Shown: piece after piece, positions 55,495 to 64,000 of the stretch
Position numbering within the stretch: position 1 is the first letter of the stretch
How the letters are laid out: every line of letters begins with the position of its first letter
From: a bacterium
GTDB taxonomy: Bacteria > Desulfobacterota > Binatia > DP-6
Direction: 5' to 3'
NCBI GenBank assembly: GCA_026129405.1
Contig: JAHCID010000001.1
Span: forward strand, 1,798,957-1,862,956
DNA length: 64,000 nucleotides
Notes under the pieces: generated by a model
What the model was told of the DNA's origin: nothing
Database searches by the model: none
Seen by the model: the letters and a program-made list of their open reading frames with translations, nothing else
Translations under genes and position numbers: made by a program

Positions 55495-56669
55495 GGGTGC
55501 TGCATCTCGTGAAGACCGCGCAGGGCGCGGCCTGGGCGCGCCGGCAGATGGCGGTGCTGGTGCAGATGGGGATCGACGTCGTGGTGGCGCTGCCGGGCGG
55601 CACGCGCACGCCCGGCGCGGTGCCGTATCGGCGTGCGGGCGTCACGGTGGTCGACGCCGATCTCGACTGGACGCTCGAGGCGCCGTGGAACCTGCCGCAC
55701 GCGCTCGCCACCTGCCGCGCGCTGGTCGCCGACGTGCGACCCGACCTCGTCCACAGCCACTTCGTCAGCACGACGCTCACCGCCCGCCTCGCGCTCGGCC
55801 GCCGCCATCCGCTGCCGCGTCTCTTCCAGGTGGCGGGCCCGCTCCATCTCGAGCACCTGCCGACGCGGCGGCTCGACCTCGCCACCGCCGGCCCGCGCGA
55901 CGCCTGGATCGCGACCTGCGACTGGACGCGCGAGCGCTACGCACGGAGCGGCGTGCCCGCGTCGCGGCTCTTCCGGGCCAACTACGGCATCGACCTCGCA
56001 CCCTTCGGCGCCGCCGCCGGGGCGGGCGCGTTCCGCCGAGCGAGCGGCGTGGGCGCGACCACGCCGCTCGTCGGCCTGGTCGCGTGGATGTACCGCCCGC
56101 GGCGCTGGCTCGGGCAGCGGACGGGGATCAAGGGGCACGAGGACTTCCTCGCCGCCTGCCGCCGGGTGACGCGCATGCGGCCGGGCACGGTCGCCGTCGT
56201 GGTCGGCGCCGCGCGACCGGGCGCGGCGGACTACGAGGCACGGCTGCGTGCGCTGGCGGCGGGCTGCGACGCGATCCGCTTCGTCGGCGCGCGCGACGAC
56301 GTCGCGGCGGTGTATCGCGACCTCGACGTCGCCGTGCACCCGTCGCTGTCGGAGAACCACGGCGGCGCCGTCGAGTCGCTGGCGAGCTGCTGCCCGACGG
56401 TCGCGACGTGCGTCGGCGGGCTGCCGGAGATCGTTCGCCACGGCGACACCGGCTGGCTCGTGCCGCCGCGGGCGCCCGACCAGCTCGCCAGCGCCATCCA
56501 GCAGGCGCTGGCGGATCCCGTCGAGGCGCAGCGCCGGGCGCGGGTCGGGCAGACGCTGGTGCGCGCCCGCTTCGACGTGACGCGGACCGCGGCCGAGGTC
56601 GCGGCCGTGTACGCGCAGGTGCTCGGCGAGGCGCCGTCGGCGGCCGCGGCGGCGGCGGCGGTGGGCTGA
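55491..56669 (+). CDS. GT4-family glycosyltransferase
   Basis: 392 residues; GTG start at 55491 (GTGA overlap with the previous stop). N-terminal GT-B half: MRVLHLVKTAQGAAWARRQ, ALVADVRPDLVHSHFVSTT, then IATCDWTRERYARSGVPA. Donor half: VGLVAWMYRPRRW, AVVVGAARPGAADYEARL, DVAVHPSLSENHGGAVESLA (E-x7-E region), CVGGLPEIVRHGDTGWLVPP. Acts in the cytoplasm on the lipid-linked repeat unit. Donor sugar and linkage cannot be predicted. It ends in a poly-Ala stretch (PSAAAAAAAVG). Confidence 0.9.
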   Translation: MRVLHLVKTAQGAAWARRQMAVLVQMGIDVVVALPGGTRTPGAVPYRRAGVTVVDADLDWTLEAPWNLPHALATCRALVADVRPDLVHSHFVSTTLTARLALGRRHPLPRLFQVAGPLHLEHLPTRRLDLATAGPRDAWIATCDWTRERYARSGVPASRLFRANYGIDLAPFGAAAGAGAFRRASGVGATTPLVGLVAWMYRPRRWLGQRTGIKGHEDFLAACRRVTRMRPGTVAVVVGAARPGAADYEARLRALAAGCDAIRFVGARDDVAAVYRDLDVAVHPSLSENHGGAVESLASCCPTVATCVGGLPEIVRHGDTGWLVPPRAPDQLASAIQQALADPVEAQRRARVGQTLVRARFDVTRTAAEVAAVYAQVLGEAPSAAAAAAAVG

Positions 56670-56671
56670 CG

Positions 56672-57283
56672 ATGCGGCTCGACGCGAAGCGGGCGCTCGA
56701 CGTCGCCGCCGCGCTCGTGCTCGGCGTCGCGGCGCTGCCGATCGTGGGCCTGGCCGCCCTCGCGATCCGCGCGACGATGGGCGGCCCGGTGCTCTATCGC
56801 CAGCCGCGCGTCGGCCGCCACGGCGCCGTGTTCGCGATCGTGAAGCTGCGCACCATGCGCAGCGGCCTGGGCGACGACGCCGTGCGCCTGACCCGGCTCG
56901 GCCGCCGGCTGCGCGCATGGAGCGTCGACGAGCTGCCACAGCTCTGGAACGTGCTGCGCGGCGACATGTCGCTGGTCGGCCCGCGGCCGCTGCTGCCCGA
57001 GTACCTCGGCCGCTACTCGCCGGAGCAGGCGCGCCGCCATCTCGTGCGCCCGGGGCTGACCGGCCTGGCGCAGGTGGAGGGCCGCAACGCGCTCGACTGG
57101 AGCGCGCGCTTCGCGCTCGACGTCTGGTACGTCGACCACCGGAGCCTCGGGCTCGACGCGCGCATCCTCGTGCGCACGCTCGGCTGTCTCGTGCGGCGCG
57201 ACGGCATCCACGCCGCCGGCCACGCGACCATGCCGCCGTTCGAGGGACCGACGGAAGGGAGGGGATCATGCGCCATCTCGTGA
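56672..57283 (+). CDS. Initiating phosphoglycosyl transferase, PglC-like
   Basis: 203 residues, the short single-domain type like PglC and unlike the long WcaJ/WbaP type. An N-terminal re-entrant membrane helix (VAAALVLGVAALPIVGLAAL) precedes the catalytic Asp-Glu in AWSVDELPQLWNVLRGDMSL. The conserved VGPRPLLPEYL and RPGLTGLAQVEGRN follow. It transfers a sugar 1-phosphate to undecaprenyl phosphate, the first membrane step of repeat-unit assembly. The PglD/E/F-like genes next door suggest di-N-acetylbacillosamine as the sugar. It starts at the ATG at 56672, 3 bp after the preceding stop. Confidence 0.88.
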   Translation: MRLDAKRALDVAAALVLGVAALPIVGLAALAIRATMGGPVLYRQPRVGRHGAVFAIVKLRTMRSGLGDDAVRLTRLGRRLRAWSVDELPQLWNVLRGDMSLVGPRPLLPEYLGRYSPEQARRHLVRPGLTGLAQVEGRNALDWSARFALDVWYVDHRSLGLDARILVRTLGCLVRRDGIHAAGHATMPPFEGPTEGRGSCAIS

Positions 57284-57966
57284 TCGGGGCGGGCGGCTTC
57301 GCGCAGGAGGTCGCCTGGACGCTGGACGCCGCGCTGCGCGCCCGGGGCCGCACGACGGAGCTGCGCTTCTTCGACGACGCGGTGCCGCGCGGCGTGCTGC
57401 GCTCGGGGCTGGGCGAGGTCGTGGGGACGCTCGCGGAGGTGACGGCGCACACGCACGGCGACGAGGTGCGGCTCGTGCTCGGGCTCGGGCTGCCGCGCAC
57501 CAAGCGCGCCGTCGTCGAGCGCCTGGCCGACGTCGGCCTGCCGTGGGAGCGCGTCGTCCATCCGAGCGCGCTGGTCGGGCCGGCGTCGCGCGTGGGCGAG
57601 GGCTGCTACGTCGCGGCCGGCGCCGTGCTCTCGGTCAACGTGCGGCTCGGCCGCTTCGTGACCGTGAACGTCCACGCGGCGGTGACGCACGACGACGTCA
57701 TCGGCGACTTCGTGACCCTGCACCCGTCGGTGCATCTCGCCGGACACGTCGTGATCGGCGACCTCGGCGAGCTCGGCACCGGCGCCGCGGTGCTGCCGGG
57801 CCACACGCTCGGCAGCGCGACCACGCTCGGGCCGGGCTCGGTGGCGACGCGCTCGCTGCCGGGCGGCGGCACCTGGATCGGCAGCCCGGCCGTGGCGCTG
57901 CGGCGGCCCGTGACGGATCAGTCGGTGCGCGGCGACGCGCGCCGCTCGATGACGGCGACCTCGTGA
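57268..57966 (+). CDS. PglD/NeuD-like sugar N-acyltransferase (left-handed beta helix)
   Basis: 232 residues; ATG at 57268 with AGGGAGGGG upstream, overlapping the previous gene by 16 bp. The N-terminal Rossmann-like domain starts MRHLVIGAGGFAQEVAW. From residue 95 a hexapeptide-repeat helix runs (VVHPSALVGPASRVGEGCYV, LSVNVRLGRFVTVNVHAAV). The catalytic His is likely His141 in VTHDDVIGDFVTLHPSVHL. PglD acetylates UDP-4-amino-sugars at N4. With an aminotransferase and 4,6-dehydratase in the cluster this fits diNAcBac synthesis. Its last 49 bp overlap the convergent glycosidase-like gene. Confidence 0.85.
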   Translation: MRHLVIGAGGFAQEVAWTLDAALRARGRTTELRFFDDAVPRGVLRSGLGEVVGTLAEVTAHTHGDEVRLVLGLGLPRTKRAVVERLADVGLPWERVVHPSALVGPASRVGEGCYVAAGAVLSVNVRLGRFVTVNVHAAVTHDDVIGDFVTLHPSVHLAGHVVIGDLGELGTGAAVLPGHTLGSATTLGPGSVATRSLPGGGTWIGSPAVALRRPVTDQSVRGDARRSMTATS

Positions 57967-60052
57967 GGCGCGAGCCGCACCCGTACCCACGCCGCGCCGT
58001 CGCGGTAGCGGACGCGCCAGGCCGCGCGATGCTCGCGGCCGGCGGCGTCGAAGCGGAAGGCGCGCACCGCGCCGGTGCGGCTCGGCCAGCCGTGCGTGCC
58101 GCTGCGTACGGTGACCAGCCGCTCGCGGCCGCGCAGCGTGCCGGGACGAATGGCTTCGGGGGTGAACGGGAAGAGCCGGCCGGCGAGCTGCCAGTCGTAG
58201 TCGAGCCGCGTGCCGGCGGGCAGCAGGCCGCGGGCGAGGAGCGCGGTGACGGCGGTGAAGTCGCGTGCGCCGCCGAGGTAGCCGAGCGGCGAGGTGAGGT
58301 GCGCGAGCGCGTCCCAGTCGCGTCCGTGCTGCATCTCGACGAGGCGCAGCGCGCCCGGCTGGAGCCGCCGGGTGGTCGGCGGGCCGTTGCCGAGGACGAA
58401 GCGGCCGCGGGCGAGCGCGACCTTGAGATCGTCGGACAGGAGGTTCGCGAGCCCGACCCGCGCGGTGACGCGTCCGGCGGCGTCCGCCAGACACGAGCGG
58501 CCGTCCCAGCGCGACGTCGTGAGGCGCGGGCGGCCGTAGTCGATGCCGTCGATCTCGTCCCAGTAGAGGCCGTCGCCGCCGAGCGCGTCCATGGCGCGGG
58601 CGGTGGCACGAAGGCGTGCGCCGACGCCGCCGCCCGCACGCGGCACGATGCTCCAGGCGGGCGTGAAGCGACCGCCGAAGGCGGCGCGCTCGACCCCGCC
58701 GCCCGGCCGCACGATCAGCTCGTCGGGCGGCCCCGCGACGGCGCTGCCGTCGCGCTGCGCGTCGAAGTAGGGCAGCACGCGCAGGCCGGGGCGCGCGGCG
58801 TGCAGCTTCGCGATCGCGGCGGCGACGCGGGCACGCAGCGGCGCGAAGGCGTCGTCCAGCACCGACGGCCCGAAGCCGATGCGCGGCGGCCGGTGGGTGT
58901 CGGCGGGATCGACCCAGCCGCCCCACATGGCGGCGACGGCGACGTGCTGGCGGCGCAGCGCCGCGGCCAGCGCGGCGTCGGGCATGGCGAGGATGCGGTC
59001 GGGATGGAACCAGACGTACGCGCCGGGGATGGCGGCGTCGCTGCCCCAGGCGGCGCGCACGGCGCCGACGAAGTCCCAGTAGTCGCCGCGCGCGAGCGGC
59101 CAGGCGCTCCAGACCATCGTGTAGGTCGCCCCGCGGTCGAGGCAGAGGAGATCGGTGCGCAGCCCGGCCGCGCCGCCGGCGACGTCGGCGATCACCTGCT
59201 GGCGGAAGACGTCGTCCTCGGCGACCAGGCCGACGCCGCCGGAGCCGACCGGCGTGAACACGGTCGGATTCCACGGCGCGTAGACCTCCTGCGCGGAGGG
59301 GTCGGGCGAGCCGGCGACGTGGATCCAGCGCGCGGCGCTGGCGAGGGCGTGGCGGACGTGGACGGCGGCGAGCGCGTCGCCGGCGTTGGTGAACGTGTCG
59401 CGCACCGCGACGTGCGCCGCGCGCACGTCGAGGGTGCGGGCGTGGCGGATCGCCGTCGGCGCGACGACGGTCGTCTGCACGAGCGCGCCGCCGCCGGGCC
59501 AGGCGAGGTCGAGGCGGTGCGGGTCGGCGCCGGCGGTGAATGCGGTGTGCGGGCGAGCGGCTGGCGCCGCGGCCGGCCCCAGTCCGGGGGCGGCTCGCGG
59601 GCGGGCAGGGCGGCGCCGTCGTCGGTCAGGGCGCACGTCCTCGACGACGAGCGGCGCTGGCGGCGGTGCCGACCTCCAGGCGCAGGATCGCGCCCTGGGG
59701 CGTCGGCGCGCGCACGTCGCCGGCGTCGAGCAGGAGGCGATCGGCGTCGTCCGCCCGCGGGCGATAGCGGACGCGCCAGCGGCCGGCCTCCCAGCGCGGC
59801 AGCCCGTCGAGCCGCGCGGCGCGCCGCAGGCGCGGCGTGCGGCGATCGGCCATCGGTCCGAGCGCGACCGTTCACGACGATGCGCAGCGCCGGCACCGAG
59901 CCCGCGGGCGCCGGCGCGGCGAGACGCGGCACGAGGCGCAGGCGCCGGCGCGTGGCGACCGGCGGCAGCGTCAGCGTCGCCCCGGCGCCGGGGGCGACCT
60001 CGTGCGGGCCGGGCGCGCTCCACAGCACGGCGGCGAGCATCACGCCGAGCAT
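57918..60052 (-). CDS. Exported glycosidase-like protein, frame-broken near its N-terminus
   Basis: The sense begins MLGVMLAAVLWSAPGPHEV (signal peptide) at 60052. It changes frame about four times between 59,870 and 59,540 (blocks LRIVVNGR, MADRRTPRLRRAARLDGLPR, LVVEDVRPD, DDGAALPAREPPPDWG) and is then continuous from about 59,530 to 57918. The continuous part (about 535 residues) has PGAYVWFHPDRILAMPDAAL, AAMWGGWVDPADTHRPPR, LRVLPYFDAQRDGSAV and MDALGGDGLYWDEIDGIDYG, a TIM-barrel-like pattern with Asp/Glu at strand ends as in glycoside hydrolases. C-terminal beta domain. It is encoded against the operon between pglD- and pglE-like genes. A possible polymer-trimming enzyme; family not identified. 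Confidence 0.5.
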
Positions 60053-60114
60053 CGACAGCCATCACGCCGCCGCCCTGCCCGGGATGCAAGCCGGCGCGCG
60101 ACCGGAGGTGCGTC

Positions 60115-61275
60115 ATGACGATCCCCATGTCCCAGCCCGACATCACCAGCCTCGAGCGCGCCGCCGTGCTGCAGGCGCTCGGCACCGCCACGCTCAGCAT
60201 CGGGCCGTGGCTCGACCGCTTCGAGCAGGCGATGCAGGCGCGTCTCGGCGTGCGGCACGCGGCCGGCGTGTCGAGCGGGACGGCGGGCCTGCACCTGGCG
60301 CTGCTCGCCGCCGGCGTCGGCGACGACGACCTCGTCGTGACCACGCCGTTCAGCTTCGTCGCGTCGGTGAACTGCATCCTCTACTGCCGCGCGCGTCCGG
60401 TGCTGGTCGACGTCGAGCCGACGGCGCTCACCCTCGACGCCGAGCGCGTCGCCGACGCCGTGCGCCGCCTCGCCGACCGCGGCGGGGCGCGCGGCGGCCG
60501 CTTGAAGGCGATCCTGCCCGTGCACGTGTTCGGCCAGCCGGCCGACATGGATCCGATCTGCGCCGTCGCGCGGCGCTACGGTCTCGCGGTGATCGAGGAC
60601 GCGTGCGAGGCGCTCGGCGCGACCTACCGCGGCCGCCCGGCGGGCGCGCTCGGCGACGCTGCCGTCTTCGGCTTCTACCCGAACAAGCAGGTGACGACCG
60701 GGGAGGGCGGCATGGTCGTGACCTCGCATCCCGACTGGGACGCGAGCGTGCGCAGCCTCCGCAACCAGGGACGCGACGTGGAGGGCGGCTGGCTGGAGCA
60801 TTCGCGGCTCGGCTACAACTACCGCCTCGACGAGCTGTCGGCGGCGCTCGGCGCGGTGCAGCTCGCCCGGCTCGACGAGCTGCTCGCCGCGCGCGCCCGC
60901 GTCGCCGCCTGGTACCGTGCCCGGCTCGAGCGCGTGCCGGGCGTGACGCTGCCCGCGACCGCGCCGTGGACGACGCGCGCGTCGTGGTTCGTCTACGTGG
61001 TGCGCGTCGCCGCCGAGCGCCGCGACGAGGTGCTACGCACGCTCGGCGCGCAGGGTATCCCGGCGCGTGTCTACTTCCCGCCCATCCATCTCCAGCCGTA
61101 CCATCGCGGCGTGCTCGGTGCGGCGCCCGGCGACTTCCCGGTCGCCGAGGCGGCCGGCGCCACCTGCCTCGCGCTGCCCTTCTCGGGCCGCATGCGCGAG
61201 GCCCAGGTCGACGAGGTGTGCGGCGCGCTCGCCGAGGCCCTGCACGGCGCGGCGCCGCGGCGCGCGAGCGCCTGA
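60115..61275 (+). CDS. DegT/DnrJ/EryC1 sugar aminotransferase, PglE-like
   Basis: 386 residues, from the ATG at 60115 with GGAGG upstream. PLP enzyme of the sugar aminotransferase family: GVSSGTAGLHLALLAAGVG, TTPFSFVASVNCILY, AILPVHVFGQPADMD, the cofactor Asp in VIEDACEALGATYRG and the Schiff-base Lys191 in GFYPNKQVTTGEGGM. It ends with the substrate loop PARVYFPPIHLQPYH. It would aminate UDP-4-keto-6-deoxy-GlcNAc at C4 with glutamate. Other 4-keto sugars are possible; the neighbours favour the bacillosamine route. Confidence 0.88.
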   Translation: MTIPMSQPDITSLERAAVLQALGTATLSIGPWLDRFEQAMQARLGVRHAAGVSSGTAGLHLALLAAGVGDDDLVVTTPFSFVASVNCILYCRARPVLVDVEPTALTLDAERVADAVRRLADRGGARGGRLKAILPVHVFGQPADMDPICAVARRYGLAVIEDACEALGATYRGRPAGALGDAAVFGFYPNKQVTTGEGGMVVTSHPDWDASVRSLRNQGRDVEGGWLEHSRLGYNYRLDELSAALGAVQLARLDELLAARARVAAWYRARLERVPGVTLPATAPWTTRASWFVYVVRVAAERRDEVLRTLGAQGIPARVYFPPIHLQPYHRGVLGAAPGDFPVAEAAGATCLALPFSGRMREAQVDEVCGALAEALHGAAPRRASA

Positions 61276-61307
61276 ACGCCCGTGTGACAGGAGGAGGTCT
61301 CCACCCG

Positions 61308-63248
61308 ATGCCCGTGTCCAATCCGTCGTTCTTCCGCCGCCATCCGCGCCTCTTCGGCCTGCTCGCGTCGTGCGAGCTGGCCGCACTGGCCTACCTCGGC
61401 GCCTTCCTGCTCCGCTTCGACCTCGCGCTGCCGCCCACGTACGGCGCCGTGCTGCTCGCGACGCTGCCCGGGCTGCTCGCGTGCAAGCTCGCCGGCTTCG
61501 CCGCCGTCGGGCTCTTCGGGCGCTCGTGGCGTCACGTCGGCATGCGCGACCTCGAAGCGATCCTGCTCGGCAACCTGGCCGGCTCGGGCCTCTTCCTCGC
61601 GCTCATGGTGCTCGGGCGCGGTCTCGAGGACTTCCCGCGCGCGGTCTTCCCGCTCGACCTCATCCTGTGCACCGGCCTCGTCGCCGGCGTTCGGCTCGGG
61701 CTGCGCGCGGTGGGCGAGGGGCGGCGGCGGCGCGCGCCGCGCCGCGTGGAGACGCTCGTGCTCGTCGTCGGCGCGGGCGAGACCGGCATGCGCCTCGTCG
61801 AGGAGATCGAGCAGCGCGATCACCTGCGCCTCGCGCCGGTCGGCTTCGTCGACGACGATCCGGGCAAGCAAGGGCTCTGCATCGGCGGCGTGCCGGTGCT
61901 CGGCCCGCTCGAGGCGCTGCCCGCGCTGGTGCGCCGCCACGAGGTGGGCGAGGTGCTGGTCGCGATCCCGTCGGCGACGGGTTCGCTCCTGAAGCGCATC
62001 GTCCAGGGCTGCCGCGAGGCCGGCGTGCGGCACCGCGTGGTGCCGACGCTGGGCTCGCTCGTCGAGGGTCGCGTCGTGGTGACGCAGATGCGCGAGGTGA
62101 AGGTCGACGACCTCCTCGCGCGGGCGCCCGTCCGCCTCGACCTGCCCGGCGTGCGCGAGCAGATCGCCGGCCGGCGCGTGCTGGTGACCGGCGCCGCCGG
62201 CTCGATCGGCTCCGAGCTGTGCCGCCAGCTGGCCGGCTACGGCCCCGAGCGCCTCGTCCTCTACGACCGCCACGAGAACGGCATGTTCGCGCTCGAGATG
62301 GAGCTGCGCGCCCGCTTCCCGCAGGTGCGGCTCGAGCCCGTCCTCGGCGACGTGCTGCTCCCCGACCAGCTCGACGCCGTCTTCGGCGCGCATCGCCCCG
62401 AGCGCGTGTTCCACGCCGCCGCCTACAAGCACGTGCCGCTGGCGGAGCGGAACGTGCTGGAGGCCGTGCGCAACAACGTCGTCGGCACGCGCAACGTCGC
62501 CCAGGCGGCGCTCGCGCACGGCACCCGCGAGATGCTGCTCGTCTCCACCGACAAGGCGGTGCGGCCGACGAGCGTCATGGGGGTCACGAAGCGCGTCGCG
62601 GAGATGGTCGTACGCGGGCTCGGCGGGCGCGGCTGCCGCTTCGTGGCGGTGCGCTTCGGCAACGTGCTGGGCTCGAACGGCAGCGTCGTGCCGCTCTTCC
62701 GCGAGCAGATCGCGCGCGGCGGGCCGGTGACGGTCACCGATCCCGACGTCACGCGCTACTTCATGACCATCCCCGAGGCGACGCAGCTGATCCTCCAGGC
62801 GGCGGGGCTCGGCGGCGGCGGCGAGATCTTCATCCTCGAGATGGGCGATCCGGTGCGCATCGCCGACCTCGCGCGCAACATGATCCGCCTCTCGGGCTTC
62901 GAGCCCGACGAGGACGTCCCGCTCGTCTTCACCGGGCTGCGCCCCGGCGAGAAGATGCACGAGGAGCTGGTCGACGACGGCGAGGCAACGCTGCCGACGC
63001 CGAACGACCGCATCCGCGTGCTCGAGGCCAACCCGGTGCCGCGGCTCGCCGAATGGCTGCCGACGCTGGAGGCGTGCGTGCGCACGGGCGACGTCGGCAC
63101 GACCGTGCGCCTGCTCCAGGTGCTCGTCCCCGGCTACCGGCCGAGCCCGGAGCTGCCCACCGCGCCGCTGCGCGCCGGCGCGCGGCCGGGCGCGCGAACG
63201 AGCGCGGCCCCGTCAGAAGTTGAACCACTGCGACGGGTGCGCGCGTAA
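61308..63248 (+). CDS. Membrane UDP-GlcNAc 4,6-dehydratase, PglF/WbpM/CapD-like
   Basis: 646 residues; ATG at 61308 after AGGAGGAGG. Four N-terminal membrane helices (LLASCELAALAYLGAFLLR and following) precede a first Rossmann domain (LVLVVGAGETGMRLVEEIE). The catalytic SDR domain begins at about residue 285: GAAGSIGSELCRQL, then LLVSTDKAVRPTSVMGVTKR, where the SMK-type triad replaces YxxxK, and FVAVRFGNVLGSNGSVVPLF. It makes UDP-4-keto-6-deoxy-GlcNAc from UDP-GlcNAc, the first step of bacillosamine synthesis. The last 36 bp overlap the convergent acyltransferase. Confidence 0.92.
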   Translation: MPVSNPSFFRRHPRLFGLLASCELAALAYLGAFLLRFDLALPPTYGAVLLATLPGLLACKLAGFAAVGLFGRSWRHVGMRDLEAILLGNLAGSGLFLALMVLGRGLEDFPRAVFPLDLILCTGLVAGVRLGLRAVGEGRRRRAPRRVETLVLVVGAGETGMRLVEEIEQRDHLRLAPVGFVDDDPGKQGLCIGGVPVLGPLEALPALVRRHEVGEVLVAIPSATGSLLKRIVQGCREAGVRHRVVPTLGSLVEGRVVVTQMREVKVDDLLARAPVRLDLPGVREQIAGRRVLVTGAAGSIGSELCRQLAGYGPERLVLYDRHENGMFALEMELRARFPQVRLEPVLGDVLLPDQLDAVFGAHRPERVFHAAAYKHVPLAERNVLEAVRNNVVGTRNVAQAALAHGTREMLLVSTDKAVRPTSVMGVTKRVAEMVVRGLGGRGCRFVAVRFGNVLGSNGSVVPLFREQIARGGPVTVTDPDVTRYFMTIPEATQLILQAAGLGGGGEIFILEMGDPVRIADLARNMIRLSGFEPDEDVPLVFTGLRPGEKMHEELVDDGEATLPTPNDRIRVLEANPVPRLAEWLPTLEACVRTGDVGTTVRLLQVLVPGYRPSPELPTAPLRAGARPGARTSAAPSEVEPLRRVRA

Positions 63249-64000
63249 AAAGGCCGTGATGCGGTCGGCGACCGACTGCGCGGCGCGGGCGGTCGCCTCC
63301 GGCGGGTCCGCGCGGTCGAGGCGGATCGGCTCGTGGATGACGACGCGGTAGCGGCGAAAGCCGGTGCGCGCGCAGAAGATCGGGAGGATCGGCGCCCGCG
63401 CGAGCCGCGCGAGCCGGAACGGTCCCTCCGGGAGCGCGGAGGCGGCGCCGAAGAGCTCGACGGGCACGACGCGCATCCCCGGCGGCGTCCGATCGAGCTG
63501 CATCGCGACGACGCCGCCGCCGCGCAGCTGGCCGAGGAGCGGCAGCGCGTCGAGCGCGTCGTCGCCGACGTGGACCACGCGGACGCGCATCTTCCCGCGC
63601 GCCTCGTCGTGCAGGCGCTCCGCCTCCGCGTGGGCCTCGTGCGCCATCACGAGCACGACGTCGAGCGCGAGGTCGCCCGTGAGCAGCGCGCCGAGCACGT
63701 CCCAGCCGCCCGAGTGGATCGTCCCGATGATGAACGGCCCGCCGAGCACCGCGCGCAGGTGCTCGCCGCCCTCGATGACCGGCTCGAGCGGGCGCTCGTT
63801 CTTCGAGCCGGTGGCGAGCGACTCGCCCAGGGCGCCGGCGAAGCTCGCGAACGTCCGCATGGTGTCGACGGTGTCGCGCCACGCCGGGGCCGCGCCGCGG
63901 ACGCGACGGAGGTTGTCGATCACCCGCCGGCGGGCGTCCTTCGAGAGCAGCGCGGCCGTCCAACCGACGACCGGCGGGGTGTAGCGGAGCACCCAGAACG
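63213..64000 (-). CDS. LpxL/HtrB-type lysophospholipid or lipid A acyltransferase, 5' end outside window
   Basis: The frame is open to the right edge, so at least 262 C-terminal residues are present; the GTG at 63992 is probably internal. It resembles the HtrB/LpxL acyltransferase family: VIDNLRRVRGAAPAWRD, the HX4D-type motif in IIGTIHSGGWDVLGALL, VVAMQLDRTPPGMRVVPVELFG and PIFCARTGFRRYRVVIHEPIRL. The family adds secondary acyl chains to Kdo-lipid A or acylates other membrane lipids at the inner membrane. The QWFNF ending is typical. Confidence 0.8.
   Translation of the reverse strand, partial: FWVLRYTPPVVGWTAALLSKDARRRVIDNLRRVRGAAPAWRDTVDTMRTFASFAGALGESLATGSKNERPLEPVIEGGEHLRAVLGGPFIIGTIHSGGWDVLGALLTGDLALDVVLVMAHEAHAEAERLHDEARGKMRVRVVHVGDDALDALPLLGQLRGGGVVAMQLDRTPPGMRVVPVELFGAASALPEGPFRLARLARAPILPIFCARTGFRRYRVVIHEPIRLDRADPPEATARAAQSVADRITAFLRAHPSQWFNF

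Overview
The window is about 72-73% GC by eye and almost fully coding. It reads as a chromosomal segment of a Gram-negative, hopanoid-making heterotroph. Signs of an outer membrane are an AsmA-like protein, a Wza-type exporter, a periplasmic alpha-2-macroglobulin and a lipid A acyltransferase relative. Several acyl-CoA dehydrogenases, a glutathione-dependent formaldehyde dehydrogenase, a KorAB 2-oxoacid:ferredoxin oxidoreductase and an HpnR-type hopanoid methylase point to a deltaproteobacterial-like or Candidatus Binatota-type soil lineage. That placement is inference from gene content, not from a marker gene. I see no tRNA, rRNA, CRISPR array or phage.

Layout. 1-3.8 kb: the 3' part of an asmA-like gene, a REP-associated transposase with the wreck of a second copy beside it, a repeat-bearing gap and a secreted protein. 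3.9-10.7 kb: an overlapping metallopeptidase/ATP-grasp pair, divergent frmA, and an operon of acyl-CoA dehydrogenase, SnoaL-like protein and adenylate cyclase. 10.7-20.8 kb: pbpC, a small CCPF-motif protein divergent from a SoxR-like MerR regulator with a SoxR-box-like operator between them, an SLC13 transporter and a 1,886-residue alpha-2-macroglobulin. 20.9-26.4 kb: a frame-broken GAF/coiled-coil/receiver-like protein, a DapL-type aminotransferase and a zinc alcohol dehydrogenase. 27-36.6 kb: a Cys-rich secreted protein, then a long minus-strand operon (two acyl-CoA dehydrogenases, HpnR, hybrid-input histidine kinase, single-domain response regulator, DHDPR-fold dehydrogenase) and a divergent ClC channel. 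36.3-44.7 kb: small secreted proteins, a truncated SGNH hydrolase, a FIST sensor, an ATP-dependent DNA ligase, korAB, a PfpI protein and a class II aldolase, with strong hairpin terminators between convergent pairs.

45-63.3 kb is a plus-strand envelope polysaccharide locus of the Wzx/Wzy type. It opens with two tandem paralogous Cys-rich exported proteins. Then come Wza-like export, a Wzc-like tyrosine autokinase, an O-antigen ligase-like protein with a repeat tail, a GT4 glycosyltransferase, a Wzx flippase, a Wzy polymerase, a second glycosyltransferase and four genes matching the PglC/PglD/PglE/PglF steps. Together those four would make UDP-di-N-acetylbacillosamine and load it on undecaprenyl phosphate. 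A minus-strand exported glycosidase-like gene interrupts this module. The window closes with a partial LpxL/HtrB-type acyltransferase.

Reading-frame breaks are concentrated in a few stretches (about 22.65-23.26, 49.13, 50.4-52.4, 53.5 and 59.5-59.9 kb) inside otherwise well-conserved genes. I read these mainly as local assembly or base-call errors, but real gene decay cannot be excluded from the sequence alone.
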